Shown here: in pieces, positions 29,031 to 40,790 of the stretch | Numbering within the stretch: the first letter of the stretch is position 1 | Layout of the letters: each line of letters starts with the position of its first letter | Assembly (NCBI RefSeq): GCF_029227915.1 | Contig: NC_079880.1 | Span: forward strand, 14,962,001-15,022,000 | From: Hydractinia symbiolongicarpus | Lineage: Eukaryota > Cnidaria > Hydrozoa > Anthoathecata > Hydractiniidae | Length of the DNA: 60,000 nt | Reading direction: 5' to 3' | Position numbers and translations under genes: made by a program | The notes under the pieces: generated by a model | Told to the model about the DNA's origin: nothing | Databases searched by the model: none | The model's input: the letters and a program-made list of their open reading frames with translations, nothing else

Positions 29031-29226
29031 TCCTTGACACCAACGACCGTTTTAGTATTGGTATCCTCACATTGCTAATGACAACAAGACAACAGTCGTA
29101 CGTTTTTGCATAACCTGTCCAAGTAACTTTCAGCCTCTCTCCACTAATCTCTACCACTACAGCATTAAGCCAATGCCTAGTTTCGGCATCTAAGGCTTGG
29201 ACTGAGGACTTTACTTTGTACTCCAT
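29023..29226 (-). CDS. Tudor/chromo-barrel-like domain ORF
   Basis: A 67-codon frame starting MEYKVKSSVQALDAETRHWL, then NAVVVEISGERLKVTWTGYA and a terminal VISNVRIPI. The pattern 'V.A.D....W..A.VV.I....V.V.W.GY...YD' followed by 'VRIP' is that of a Tudor-knot or chromo-barrel (Agenet-like) fold, which usually binds methylated histone tails. It may be a first exon. Its 3' end meets a family 1 3' region, so any continuation is lost. The Trp expected after YD is replaced by CC. Confidence 0.5.
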   Translation of the reverse strand: MEYKVKSSVQALDAETRHWLNAVVVEISGERLKVTWTGYAKTYDCCLVVISNVRIPILKRSLVSRND

Positions 29227-29654
29227 CTAAAAGGACACGTAGATAGGTATTTGTATGCACTCCACATAAGTAAGTATTTGTAAAAGACGGACTGTCTTGC
29301 GTCAAAAGTATTAGAATATTACTTACTTTTTCTTTCTATCGCTACCCCGTAAAATTATAACTATTACCTAGCTTGCTTGCTACTTTATTATATATCGTGA
29401 CGACAATTAAAAACAACAACGTACCCAGCAACGTATCCAAAAGAAAACGTTATAAAGTGAAATTTCGTAAAAATTTTCAATTAGGGCTATTATCAACCAT
29501 TGCGGCAACTTAAATAATGGTCACTAACAACCATAGCCTTCGACCAAATGGTTCACAGGTGGATACATTGCAACGATAGAGCAGTAATTTTATGTGATGA
29601 CCGCCTTATTAACAGTCACGAGTCATATGTTTTCTTTTTAGAAGAGCTGAGGTA

Positions 29655-30300
29655 AGAATGTTTTAACCAGAATGAGTCAGCAAGGGGGCTTGACTACACT
29701 CAGTCTTGTCTTTGGAGAGTGACGACTCCACTTATTACCCCAGTCAAAAATAAAACAAAATCAAATAAAAATTTAGTTAGCAAGGGGGTTTGATCATACT
29801 AGTTCTTGTCTTTGGAGAGTGAAGACTCCACTTATTACCCCAGTTAAAAAAAAAAAAAACACAAAAAAAATATTAGCAGGGGGGGTTGATCACACATGAT
29901 CTTGTCTTTGAGAGTAACGACTCCACTTATTACCTGAGTTAAAAAAGAATAGCACAGTTGAACAGAAAGTGGTCAAAGTTTACTTTAGGAAGATAGGGAT
30001 GTCTAGTTTCTGCTGATGACCGTCCGCGGACCTCTTCGAGGTGACCCAGCTTGACATCCAGGGTACTTAGGTTCAGAAATATGGGTCGAAACCTACCTGC
30101 TCTTGGTTAAAGTTCTGTTCATCTTTTCAAATGTGTTGTGTCCTTATTTTTTATATTTTTTAATTAAATCCTTGTAAAAAGGGAGAATTGTGCTTTTAGA
30201 GGCATTTTCTCTAGAGGAGTACAACCTCTAGCTTATTTCCAAAGACCTAACAGGTTGAGTTCATCATTGTGGTGGCTTGCCACCTCTTTGTCAATTATTT
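29655..30300 (+). repeat. Family 2 3' region, with three nested copies of its first block
   Basis: The block AGCAAGGGGG.TTGA..ACA...TCTTGTCTTTGGAGAGTGACGACTCCACTTATTACC occurs three times (about 29690, 29780, 29880). The full family 2 tail follows, ending in GGTGGCTTGCCACC (30271-30284). Confidence 0.9.
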
Positions 30301-30644
30301 TCAAAAAAAATAGAAAGAAAAAAAAAGTAATAAAAATGTTATCTTTTCTAAACTGTGTCGGTTGAAATGTATGTCGTTGTATTGATAGTTAAGGTTTTGA
30401 CGGTTGATAGCGCTCCGTTAGTTCGTTTAAAGTGTCGTTTGGGACTCTACATTAGAGCATAAAATGTGGCAGAGTTGTGCTAGGTTCATGTCTATCAATA
30501 CATTGCTGGTATTTTTACAAGGTAATGTCATTTCGAACATTGTATTTTGGGATTAGTCTTTGCATTATCAGATATTTTTATTGTATCAGTTGGTTGCACT
30601 CCGCCAATTTTTGTCAGGAAAAAAAAACAAAAAACAAAAACAAA

Positions 30645-30725
30645 AAATATCCCAGCAAGGGGGGGTTTGACTGCACTGGTCTTATCTTGCGAGAGTGACA
30701 ACTCCACTTATTATCCCACTCACAC
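30645..30725 (+). repeat. Lone first block of family 2
   Basis: CCAGCAAGGGGGGGTTTGACTGCAC... then GCGAGAGTGACAACTCCACTTATTATCC, matching the block repeated at 29.7-29.9 kb. It is followed by nothing recognisable. Confidence 0.75.
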
Positions 30726-30889
30726 AATTAATAGGAAAGTTGGCAATCTGTCTATTAACCATGCTTAGCTTGTTCTTATTGGACCAGAACCTATGCTTCG
30801 TTAGTCAAATATTAGGAATGTAAGAGGAACTTCTTATCAAGTAAAACATAATTTCAAGATATATAAATGAAAAATATACACTAAAATGT

Positions 30890-31080
30890 TCCCGGTAAAG
30901 TTTCTTTTCTCTTTACGATTTTCTTAAGGAATAGTTTTAGGTCCAAGTTGGACAGAACTCATGCTTGTAAGAAGCAAGAAAGTGTATTCAGCACCTTCTT
31001 CTGGGAGCCTAATCCCAGTTTTGACAACCACCGTCCCTGTAGTAAAGATACTTCAGTGCAGCTTGCTGTATTGTAAACAA
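30890..31080 (+). repeat. Dispersed repeat family 3
   Basis: About 180 bases, roughly 90% identical to 43510-43695 (shared TCAGCACCTTCTTCTGGGAG). It carries a GTCC..GGAC hairpin and ends in CAGCTTGCTG (31059-31068) followed by TATTGTAAAC, which resembles the terminal palindromes of families 1 and 2. Confidence 0.85.
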
Positions 31081-31259
31081 TTTTCATTTATTCAGACATC
31101 ATTTGGATATATGGTTATCACTGAAATCTTTATAATTACGATAAAGCAAAAAACAAGGTTCCACACTCATAAGATGATTCTCTTTAAGGTCATCATCCAT
31201 TTTCCTTTCAGCGGGAATGCATACACGACATGATCGACTAACTGTTTTTTTTTCCTTTT

Positions 31260-34200
31260 ACAGATATTTTTCTGGGGAAATGTCTACCAGAAAGTCTTAA
31301 ATTGACAGGAGCACAAGGTGGAGTAAGAGCATAAGTAGATTCTTCCACTAATTTACGTATCACACTTATTCAAAGTCTGTTTTGGAAATTTGTTGCCATT
31401 TTCCATTCATAGTATAGGATGACTGCATTCACCAAGACTAAATTAGTTTTTTCCATTATTTGTGGCTTTCACGTGAAAATGCTAAATACTGTAGCGCCTG
31501 ATCGTTGCTGTCAACACCACACATATATTTATTGTGCATAAGTATGATTCTGGATTCTCGATTTTCTCCTTGATTTGTCAATGCTTTTTCCCAGTATCAC
31601 TAAGGTGGGAGTTGTAAGCAGTGGATAGTAATTTCACATGCTTACGGTTTAGGATACGGAACGCAACAAGCTTGTTATCAATGACATTGCAATTGACTCA
31701 CCGTTCTTTTTAAATTTTGCTGATTTTGTTTGAACAGGCAAGCCTTATGAGGTCGAATGGTACCACATGCTGCTGTTTTGTGTTGCATTCGAAGGTTATA
31801 TATAACGTACGGAGATGTATAGAAATTATCCATGCACATAATATAGCCTTTACCAAGACGGTTTACAAAGTTGACTTAGGTATTGCGCGTTTTTTATCCT
31901 AATGAATAAGTATGAATTATTATACATTATAGAATGTATAAAACCAAATAAAAATAAGAAGATATTGCATGCCCATGTGTTGAATATCAAGATTTACCCA
32001 CTTCAGGTAAGTAATGTTTTACGAGGGCCAGCCGAGTGAAATATCATCTTACTAAGAGCGAATAAAACTGATATTAAACAAGAATAGGATTGCAATATCT
32101 GTTTTATGATATGCCTAAACAGTTTCTTAAAAAAAAAAAAAAAAATATATGGACTAAATTTTTCAATTCATTTTTTTTTTTTTTTTTAAATAAATGCGTT
32201 TTTCTGTGTGTACAAAATTCCCGCCTTAATCATATCGCGAATTATTTGATACTGGTCGTTGTCCCGTGGAAAAATCCACGGGGTCGTTCGTCTTTATATT
32301 AGACGCTATTTCCTGTGTCCGTTGCACGACACTTTTTGGCGGACAGACAGACAAAATAATATGGAAAGTACAGCCTTGGCTACGGGTATGTGATAATAAT
32401 AGATAGATAGACGTAGTAAAATAAAAAACAACCAACTCTCTTTGTACAAGAACGTGTGACATTGCTGTTGGCAGTAAATACAATTTAAAGCAACCACGGG
32501 CATCAATATACACGAAGTCAAGCAGTGTCAAAACAATTGAAACGATTACATTCTGTTGCTATTCATTCATTGACATTTCAAGAGTAGAAAAACATTCTTA
32601 TCAGAAGCACGGAAATTTTATATTTATAATTTTTAGTTCAACAGAGTTGATGCAATAATATCACAAAGTTTCTCGCTTTGCTGGCTTGAGCACATTGCAG
32701 GTGATTTATTCAGTTTCAGAAAACTGTGGATAAAAAATGCTAAAAGTCCTCATATTATTTCTAAAAATATTACTGGTTCTCACATTATTTTTTTTTTATT
32801 TTGTGTGTAATGTCAGACAAGTTTTTCTATGGTTACTTTGATGCATACACCATTTTGTTATCCCAATAGAATTAGTATTTGTGAATAGTTTCTAATCAAG
32901 CAACGATAATAAAAATAGTCAAGTAGGCAAACAAAATTCAACAATTTCATCAGGCTTTCGCTTCCAGCAAAAGTCCTCAGATTGGAACATTCTGACACAG
33001 ATGTGTACAGTGTTCAACAAATCGAGATTTTTATTTTTTATCTATTTTTTATTTCTTAAGGATAGTTATAAAATTTATAAAAAACATGTAAAACTTAAAA
33101 TATTTTACCATTGCAGCACATTGTAAATTTGCAAAATTCGACGGAGGCAAATAGAAAGCAACTTTAACTTTCATAGTTGTGAGACTTTGGACTTAGATGG
33201 AAGACTCTCTGAAAATGCAAAACATTCTCTTTGCACAAAACCCTGTGACAGTATATTTTAGCCAAAAGTACAATTCAAAGAAACCTCGGGCTACAACATA
33301 CACGAAGTTAAATAGTGGGAAATAAAAAAATTTGAATGATTACATACTGCAGTTGCATGGGGATTTCTTTTTTTCTTTTTATTTCTCAATGTCAGTTTTA
33401 AATTAACATCTGAGACACTCTTCTTGTTCCCTTTTTCTTGAATTTCCTCATACTCAACAATATCACACTTAATAATCTTTTTTATCTGCCTTTCCATTGG
33501 ACAGGTGTCAATAGGAAAGGTGGAAATGTTTGATTCAGGCATTGCTTGCCCAGTCTAATCATCACTAGCAACTACGGGTTGTGTTTTTGATCCAACGGCC
33601 TTGAAATCAGAACTAACCTTTGGAAAAGCCTAAATAACAAAAGTAATGTAAACGTAATGAGTAAGATGGCAGTATCGAGAATGAAAGTCTCAATATGGTA
33701 AAACAATTAAACAAGCCGGTAACAGAATGTGCATTAAAATGCATTGCTACGGTGAAGGTGATTATTCATCATAACTGTAACTTGCCAGTCCTTATTTTCA
33801 CAGCAATTTTAATCCTATGATGCATCTCTGTACATTGTTGAACAAAATCATAGGTAATATTTGTTTTTGTTCTTTCCCCAAATAATTATGTAATTAACAA
33901 AAACATACAACTAAATCGATCTTTAAGAGAAGTTGCATAGATATGACCAGATGGAACACTTTACAAAAGCAATTTATGGACAAAATGTGTTGCAGACAAA
34001 TTATTATTGATTTTGCAGTTTTGAGCAAAGATGTCCACAAAAATTTATGTACCTAATGTAACACAAAAAGATACACATAAGATAAGTCTCTGACCTTACA
34101 AGCCAACCATAAAAACCTGTTAATATTAATTATCTTGTTATCAAACAATGATAATAAAATATTCAAGTGTTCCAATAAACAAAATCTACAAATTTTCAGC

Positions 34201-34410
34201 ATTCTGCTTAGATAAAGTCCTCAAACTGAGATTTTGTGGCATTGATACAGATACAGACTATTATTTTTACCTATTAATTAAATTAATTTCTTCTTTTAAA
34301 AATGTAGGACGGGTTTTTTATAAGATTTTTTGACTTGTATATATCAGGATTTTTTTTTAAAATATTATAATCCAAGCTTTCACTCCCAATAACAATATCT
34401 TGGAAAACTT
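31260..34410. other. AT-rich stretch with weak gene remnants and local duplications
   Basis: At 31717-31902 (plus) a short frame with EIIHAHNI and VDLGIARF recalls a kinase catalytic loop and DFG region, but too weakly for a firm call. At 33291-33542 and 33560-33640 (minus) a charged frame with a TTTAG acceptor may be a decayed exon. Two diverged direct-repeat pairs are visible: 32440-32560 with 33220-33345, and 32900-33010 with 34145-34255. Poly-A/T runs occur at 32130-32190. Confidence 0.35.
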
Positions 34411-34417
34411 TTTCATG

Positions 34418-35020
34418 TCATGCTAATACGAGGTTGGTACTTATAAAAAGGTTTACGAATACAGAAGATAAACTGCAAAAACATTGTTCCAAAAAAGAGA
34501 GAAATAAATTACACACCTGATGATCAACTTCATTAAAGTCAGCTGTTGCACTTAACATGATTTTAATATGGACTTTCACTTTTTCTGCTTCTTGGTAAAT
34601 TTCTTCCGCATAGGGCCTGGGTAGAGGGTCTTTACTCCATGCCTTTTTCAATAGAAATATTAAAAAAAATCTCACTGGTTAGTGGAATTTCGGGACGCCA
34701 GTCACTCTTGATGGCTTGCATATATTGAAAAGGAGATATAAAAATATTGACATTTTGATCGGGAAAAAGTATTTCATACATTGTTTTGGCAAATGCAAAA
34801 ATGTCTGTCATAGCGTTAGGTTTGCTGCTAATGTTCAACTGTGGATTAACCAGCTCAGGTCCCAAATACAATAATGTAAATGCAATATCTTTTTTTGGAA
34901 CCAGTGGATGACATCGAACTAGCACAGGAAGTTGTTGTAAGAGAAAGATCAGATAATTTAAAAACAAATTTTCATTCATTCCACCTTGGACTAACACATT
35001 TCCTGGTTTTAAGTCAACTG
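34418..35020 (-). pseudogene. Protein-kinase C-lobe fragment with two homopolymer frameshifts
   Basis: After a TTGCAG acceptor, the frame reads DLKPGNVLVQGG (catalytic loop; the HR of HRDLK would come from the preceding exon). A shift in a T-rich run gives KLSDLSLTTTS (DFG as DLS), and a second shift in an A7 run gives DIAFTLLYLGPELVNP (APE as GPE). Then follow AMTDIFAFAKTMYEILF (subdomain IX) and, after a further gap, KAWSKDPLPRPYAEEI (the R of subdomain XI). The N-lobe is not found. Either two small indels killed the gene, or the assembly has homopolymer errors. A short intron near 34640 is possible. Confidence 0.7.
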
Positions 35021-35124
35021 CAATAAGATGTTTTGAGGAAAATATGATTTAAAAGAGCTCAATGGGCCAATAGCGATTTTTTATAAAAAAATAATTTTTT
35101 GAGGATTAATTTTTGTTTTATTTC

Positions 35125-35510
35125 CAGAGTTAAAATCAAAGAATAGCACAGTTGAACAGAAAGCGGTAAAGATTACTTTAGGAAGATAGAGATCTAGTTT
35201 CTGCTTATGACCGTCCGCGGGCCTCTTTGAGGTGACCCAGGTAGACACCCAGGGTACTTAGGTTCAGAAATATAGGTCGAAACCTACCTGCCCTTAGTTA
35301 AAGTTCAGTTCATCTCATTCAAATTCAAATGTGTTGTGTCCTTTTTATTTTTTCTATTTTTTTAATTAATTCCTTGTAAGAAGGGAGAATTGTGCTTTTA
35401 GAGGCATTTTCACTAGAGGAGTACAACCGTCTAGCTTATTTCCAAAGGCCTAACAGGTTGGGTTCATCATTGCGGTGGCTAGCCACCTCTTTGTAAATTA
35501 TTTTCTTCTT
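35125..35510 (+). repeat. Family 2 3' region
   Basis: The GAACAGAAAGCGG, CCGTCCGCGGGCC, GGTACTTAGGTTCAGAAATA and AGAGG..hairpin blocks, ending in GGTGGCTAGCCACC (35474-35487). It starts abruptly about 100 bases upstream of the kinase catalytic-loop exon. Confidence 0.88.
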
Positions 35511-35516
35511 TTATAT

Positions 35517-35792
35517 ATCTGTAACGGTTTCTGTTACAAAATTTGTAATTCTATCTTCTATAGGATCTAACTTCTCTTTCACTAATTTAGAATTGTATTT
35601 TTCCTATATTAGAGGTGAAAAAAGTGTGTGTGGGCAAGCTATTAGAAACAAGTTATCTATAACGATTTCTGTTACAAAATTTGTAATTCTAGCTCCTATA
35701 GGATCTAACTTCTTTATTCACTCATTAATGTATTTTTCCTATATTAGAGGGGAAAAAAGTGTGTGTGCCCACAAGCTATTAGGAACAAGTAA
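35517..35792. repeat. Tandem duplication, two units of about 137 bp
   Basis: Both units share TTCTGTTACAAAATTTGTAA, CCTATATTAGAGG and AAAAAAGTGTGTGTG segments, with a few small differences. Confidence 0.88.
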
Positions 35793-36224
35793 AGAAAGTA
35801 AACAACATACTTTGGTTGCCTGGAGTTCTCCTTTCTTACTCTGTTTCATATCTGTATTATCTGCTTTTAGATTTATATCAGTGTCGTTCTTCTTAATTCA
35901 CTTTCCTTGTACATTGTTATTTGCTGAACTGTCATAGCTGAAGATTTCTTTTTACGCAGCCTTAACGGTGTTGACAACTTTATTGATGCATCTAACTTTT
36001 GTGTCGTTGTCTGGTTTTCTCTTTTCGAACCTATAAAATTGCCTAAAAAGTATATAGAATTGAATGGGTTTTTTTAAAACAAATTTTAAGCTTAGTTTGT
36101 CCCAATATATTATGGACGAGATTGTAGACTTGTTTAATTAAAAAGAATTTTTTCAATAAAACCAACACTTCTGTTTTATCAGTAAATATATATTTTCAAC
36201 TATAGTTACAAAATTACCTTTGTC

Positions 36225-38244
36225 TATACTCCTCAGTTGCTTTCCAATTCTCGTGATTTCTTGGATGGCTAAAGGTGCCTAGTACACATTTTTGTTAATG
36301 TCTTCAAAGTGGCCCATATGGGAGTAAAAGAGATCGCGGTCATTTTTGGGCACATTCAAGGAGGCAACGTGCTAATTCGATGTCTGTTTTTCGTAGCGAT
36401 AATGTCTCGTCCACATTATAAATCGAGAGATTGGCAAACAGAAATCACTGCGTGCCAACCAGACAGATGATTTTCTGAAGACTGGGAACTTGCAAATAAG
36501 AATTTATTTGTAGGCAACACAGAATCAACTTTCCTAAAATCTTCGTTCGCTACTTTTTTCAATGCCTCGACTGTGTCTGATGGAATTAAAATAGGAACCA
36601 GGTTATTGTTACCCTTGCCACACATGTACATTATCTTAAGCTCCCTCACTAATAACTGGTCAATATCATCCAGCTTATTTACACGTTGGTTATCGATCCA
36701 TGCGTTGTTCATGGCGTCATGAAAATCTTCAATTGAATCCTAGCAGGTTCTTCACCTGAAAAAGTATTTTGAATTAGTATAAATGCAAATATATCATTAC
36801 TGTTATTTACCCAGGATAGTCTATTCAGATTCTAATGATACTGGTGCCAACGAGGGTCCTACGAAGTGGTCCTAGTGCATTTAAAGCTCCCATTAGAGCT
36901 ACGTAAGGCGTGATATCAATGCTATTCTCATGGAGAACGATAAGCACAAAGGATCAATCCACGCTTTTATAGTTTCTGCCATGGCTCGGACGGGGTTTGA
37001 ACCTAAGACATTCCGCAGCGCTTTGTCACAAAGCCAACAGTTGGTTAGTATGTAGACTAAGTTTTATAAAGCTATTTATTTTTTAAACAAAACATGTGTT
37101 AGTAGATGTTTACAAATTTCCTGCGTCAATCATATAATATAACAGAGGTGGAATATCATAAATTATTCAACACTCATAACACAAAGAGGAAAGAATCAGG
37201 GGAGTTAATTTTAGCAATTTTAGCCAATAAAGTCTGCAAATGGTAATTACAGTACAGAAATTGTAAGCCAATACACATACCTCTTCTCCCATTCAACAAA
37301 GTTAGCCTTGTCTTGGCTACATTTATCAATTCTGTATAAATCTGTAGATCATCGTAATGAAAGGCAGAACACAGCTCTTGAATTTTCTTTATAACATGTT
37401 CCCGAAGTTTGGTTGAATCTTCTTCAAGTGGGAGTGTTTGGGGTTTTCTTAGATTTATCTGTCTGTTGGTGTTTAGCTTGTTAGTAGCATCTGCAAATAA
37501 ATATTGCTTCCACCTCTTCCTAGAAACTAAAATCTACCGACTTCTGCTTTCTCATCTCTACCTTGATTAAACAAGTGGAACTGCAATACTCGTGCTGCTC
37601 TTTTGATCAGGTAATAAAGATTTTCCTTCAAGCCAGCTTTTATGTCTTACGTGCTGTTTTTTGTGTACTCCTCGATGGAACGTATCAGACAGTCAAAATT
37701 CCGTCATGACTATCATTGTGTTCATGTAACACATCTTTCTTTACTTTAAAGTTGTTATAACAATGAGCTATGCGCCTCATGTCCTGTCTTACTGACCTTG
37801 ACACCTCGAACACTTTGTCCCTTTTCCCTTTCAATTGCCAGAAAAATCGCGATCCGATTAGTATGATAGTCTTGTCAGTTCGACATATCTTCCCAATGCT
37901 GTCGTTTCTAAATTTTGCAACAATTTTGTCTAAAAAAACGGGATTGTAGTTTTCATGCTCCTCCACTTCAATTAATGACGGTGGAACAGACGTAACATGG
38001 TCATTTGTCGTTGTAGCGCATTTCTTTCTGTGCCTGGAGTAATTTTCCTTAATGACAACAACATCATAATAGCTCCAGCGAGACAAAGTTTTGTCTTTTT
38101 TGTTGTCTCGTTCTTGTTCTTTGTTATACAATACAATGCCTTTTCTTCGAATATTTTATCCCGTTGGATCTTTCTTTTGGCAATTTTAACGCATTCTTGA
38201 CGTTTTTGTTGTTGTGATGTTTTTTTTTTAAATGTGTACTCCAT
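36225..38244 (-). pseudogene. Tyrosine-recombinase-like (Crypton-like) pseudogene with introns
   Basis: Minus strand, 5' to 3'. 38244-37690: a charged N-terminus, then (after a frame change) ENYSRHRKKC, FLDKIVAKFRNDSIGKICRT and VRQDMRRIAHCYNNFKVK. Exon about 37500-37280: INLRKPQTLPLEEDSTKLRE, then VAKTRLTLLNGRRG, with a GTATGTG donor. Exon from about 36758: EEPARIQ, a one-base frameshift, DFHDAMNNAWID, LVPILIPSDTVEALKKV and FLFASSQSSENHLSGWHAVI. The tail at 36230-36420 is badly shifted but keeps ATKNRHR, then FYSHMGHFEDINKNVY. The RRGEEPAR, NRHR, HMGH and terminal Tyr blocks correspond to the R...H-x-x-R/H...Y order of tyrosine recombinases. Several stops and frameshifts make it inactive. Confidence 0.7.
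36950..37060 (-). repeat. tRNA-derived SINE-like remnant
   Basis: On the minus strand, TTGGCTTTGTGACAAAGCG resembles a tRNA D-arm/A box and GGTTCAAACCCCGTCC is a good B box about 30 bases on. No full cloverleaf forms. It lies inside an intron of the recombinase pseudogene. Confidence 0.45.
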
Positions 38245-38608
38245 TTATATCTCATTTTCAAACAGAATGGGTATAATCGTTCGGGCCTTTTTGATTTGCT
38301 ATGTTTCCTCTGAAATAAGGAAAAACTTTCACTGAAAAGAAGACTTTAACATTTACACCTTTTAAACAAGCATCAGTAAAATTGAGATTACTCACTTTAC
38401 CTCAATAACACAGAAAACTTAACTCTTGCCTGTACAATACCAATAAGATGTTCACTGTTATATACTTTGTTTCTTTATTATGGATGTTAAAAGAAAACAA
38501 TTAATACCTGACTGTCTCAATGATCCGATGTATTTTCATTTATTTCAGGCTAAAAGCAAGAATTATATATCACGAATATAATTATTTTGAAAAGGCATTT
38601 ATTAACCC

Positions 38609-38640
38609 TATTCAGTTCAGGGGTGGATACCTTACTCTTC
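38609..38640. repeat. Single diverged piggyBac-type MITE end
   Basis: TTAACCCTATTCAGTTCAGGGG resembles the TTAA plus terminal repeat of the MITE at 56144-56879. No matching opposite end was found nearby. Confidence 0.35.
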
Positions 38641-38879
38641 TGTTTTTTACTTGTAACTTTTGATTGATGGGTAATATTTTTCACAATTTTAAATAAGCAG
38701 TTATTAATTCTTACATAAACAAATTGTTAAGATCGTGGTCAAGTAGTTTTAAATTTCAACGTTCAGAAACCTCTACCAGTTTTTATACATGAAAGTGAAT
38801 AAAACTTACTCTCTGGAAGTTGAAGTTTTGAAATATTTCCACAACTTAATAAGAAACTATAAACTTATTCTCTTCTGCA

Positions 38880-40790
38880 GAAGTTTTATCCATGCCCTTA
38901 ATCCACTCGCCATCCCAAATTACCTAGCACAGAGTGTAGATTACTAAATAGTAATGTTAGTCAACCCTATATTCAATATCAAAGTATGCCATAATCAAAG
39001 TCCACAACAATCAAACTACCATTCCGTTCTTTACCTGACAGTCCAAAGAGTGACCTTTTCTACTACCTAAAGCCTCATGCTTTTTTACAAATTTCCAAAG
39101 AGTACACATCACATCTAATAGGCAATACTGACATTTTGATCAACCATGAAGTATTTCATCAAATATAATGGGTAGCCAAACAACTTTCCTTGAAACACTT
39201 AAGTGCTTTCTGTCCAATTCTATGACGACGTGTTGCAACTTCAAGTCCAGTTTCATCCAAAGTTGCAGCTTTTCTATTAACATTCTTCGCAGCATTCCAG
39301 ACTCCACCACTGTAGCTATCATTTTCATCCTATTTAAAGAAGGAATATTTCACATGCAAAAAGTATCTAATATTGCAATGGAGTTAAAATATCAAGTGAG
39401 AGTATAAAATGTATATAAACAACATATATAGCGTAATGTCACAAGTATGTATACTGTATGATTTTTTAACAATTACTTTTTTTTAACAATTACCTTTTTG
39501 TTTCTATAGATTTTGCGAAGATATGTCTCAACTTTTGCATTATCGACAAAGTGTAATACGATGCTTTTTTTCTCCTATTAGATTACGATCACACATAAAT
39601 TCTTTTCAAAAGTCTCTAAAAGGGTAAGTCAAAGCATAAAAAAAAAACCTGATCGATAGCGGTATAATTTACAATTGCCATCCACATGACAACCGACAAT
39701 ATGTCCATTCTTTGAAAGCTCTTTAAAACGTCTGAGCATTAATTTTACCAACCTAAATTGTACATTGAAATCTTATTACACTTTACCAGATCTTCCTTTC
39801 ATAACCAAACAAAGTCCTGCATGAACTTGACAATTGTGAAGCACACCTTAAAAATTGACTAAATAGACTTGTGAACTGAAATAATATGCATGAGAGTATA
39901 CACTTAGACATAATGTTTATCCTTCCATGAATAACAGAAAAATCATCCAAGCCATGCAAAAAAGCATTTCAACAGCACCAGGCATTCTTTTTTTGATTGA
40001 ATAGCTGCATTAGTTCAACGTCTATCAAGTAACTGCTTACATTTGGACTACCAGGCCAATACCCAGATTCTATCACACACTTGATATTAAAGGGATTATA
40101 TTTATGGAGGCATGAATTACACGCATACATATATTTGTGTAACTTAAACCTCCCTAAAAATAAAAGATTTGTTCAACATTGATAGATGTCTAATCCCAGT
40201 GAATTTCAGAACATTACAAAGACTACTAAAAATTACCTCTATAATTTATAACAACACCGATGTCATCAAAAACAATCACATGAATGTCTGGACAGCCACA
40301 TTTTTCACAATGGTGATACTGTAATTTTTTCTGGATAAATTTACATAAAGACAAAATTCGAACGTTCACAATATCACATGCACAGTCAATAGCTTGCCCA
40401 AAACTTCAGAGTGAAATGAATGAAGTAAGTATAAATATATATACCAGATAGTTCCACATTTAAGGAATCATTTATGATTTCTGTTGGTAACAATAGTGAT
40501 TCATATCCATCAACAAATGAACTTCTATCGTGTAGTGCATAAGATGCATGTATAGAAACATCACAATTAGCACAAAAATGATCAAAACATTGTTTACATT
40601 TGATGATAGCCTTTTTAAGATGACAAATGTCACACATGGTATCAATAATCTGAGAGTTTAGTACAACATCTGTGATGAATGATCTCGTTTGTTGCCATCT
40701 AGCACTGGAGGCTGCCACGCGGTCATCCCATGTCTGTATCTTTTTTTGCTTTTTCTGATGTTTTTCTCCCAATGCACTAGTTAACAATGT
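38880..40790 (-). pseudogene. KDZ-type transposase remnant (CxC zinc motifs), several exons
   Basis: The 5' piece (40787-40386) has WDDRVAASSARWQQTR followed by CDICHLKKAIIKCKQC, FCANCDVSIHASYALHDR and LLLPTEI, the CxC-type N-terminal zinc motif of Kyakuja-Dileera-Zisupton transposases. Further exons on the minus strand may include CDIVNVR...HHCEKCGCPDIHV (about 40380-40260), LMLRRFKELSKNGHIVGCHVDGN with CKLYRYRSG (39755-39650) and VVESGMLRRMLIEKLQLWMK (39328-39140). The link between these exons is inference from order and strand; the DDE residues were not located. Confidence 0.5.

Noticed and set aside
36950-37060. Functional tRNA gene
   Set aside because: A- and B-box-like segments exist, but no acceptor stem or anticodon arm pairs, so a SINE or decayed tRNA-like sequence fits better.
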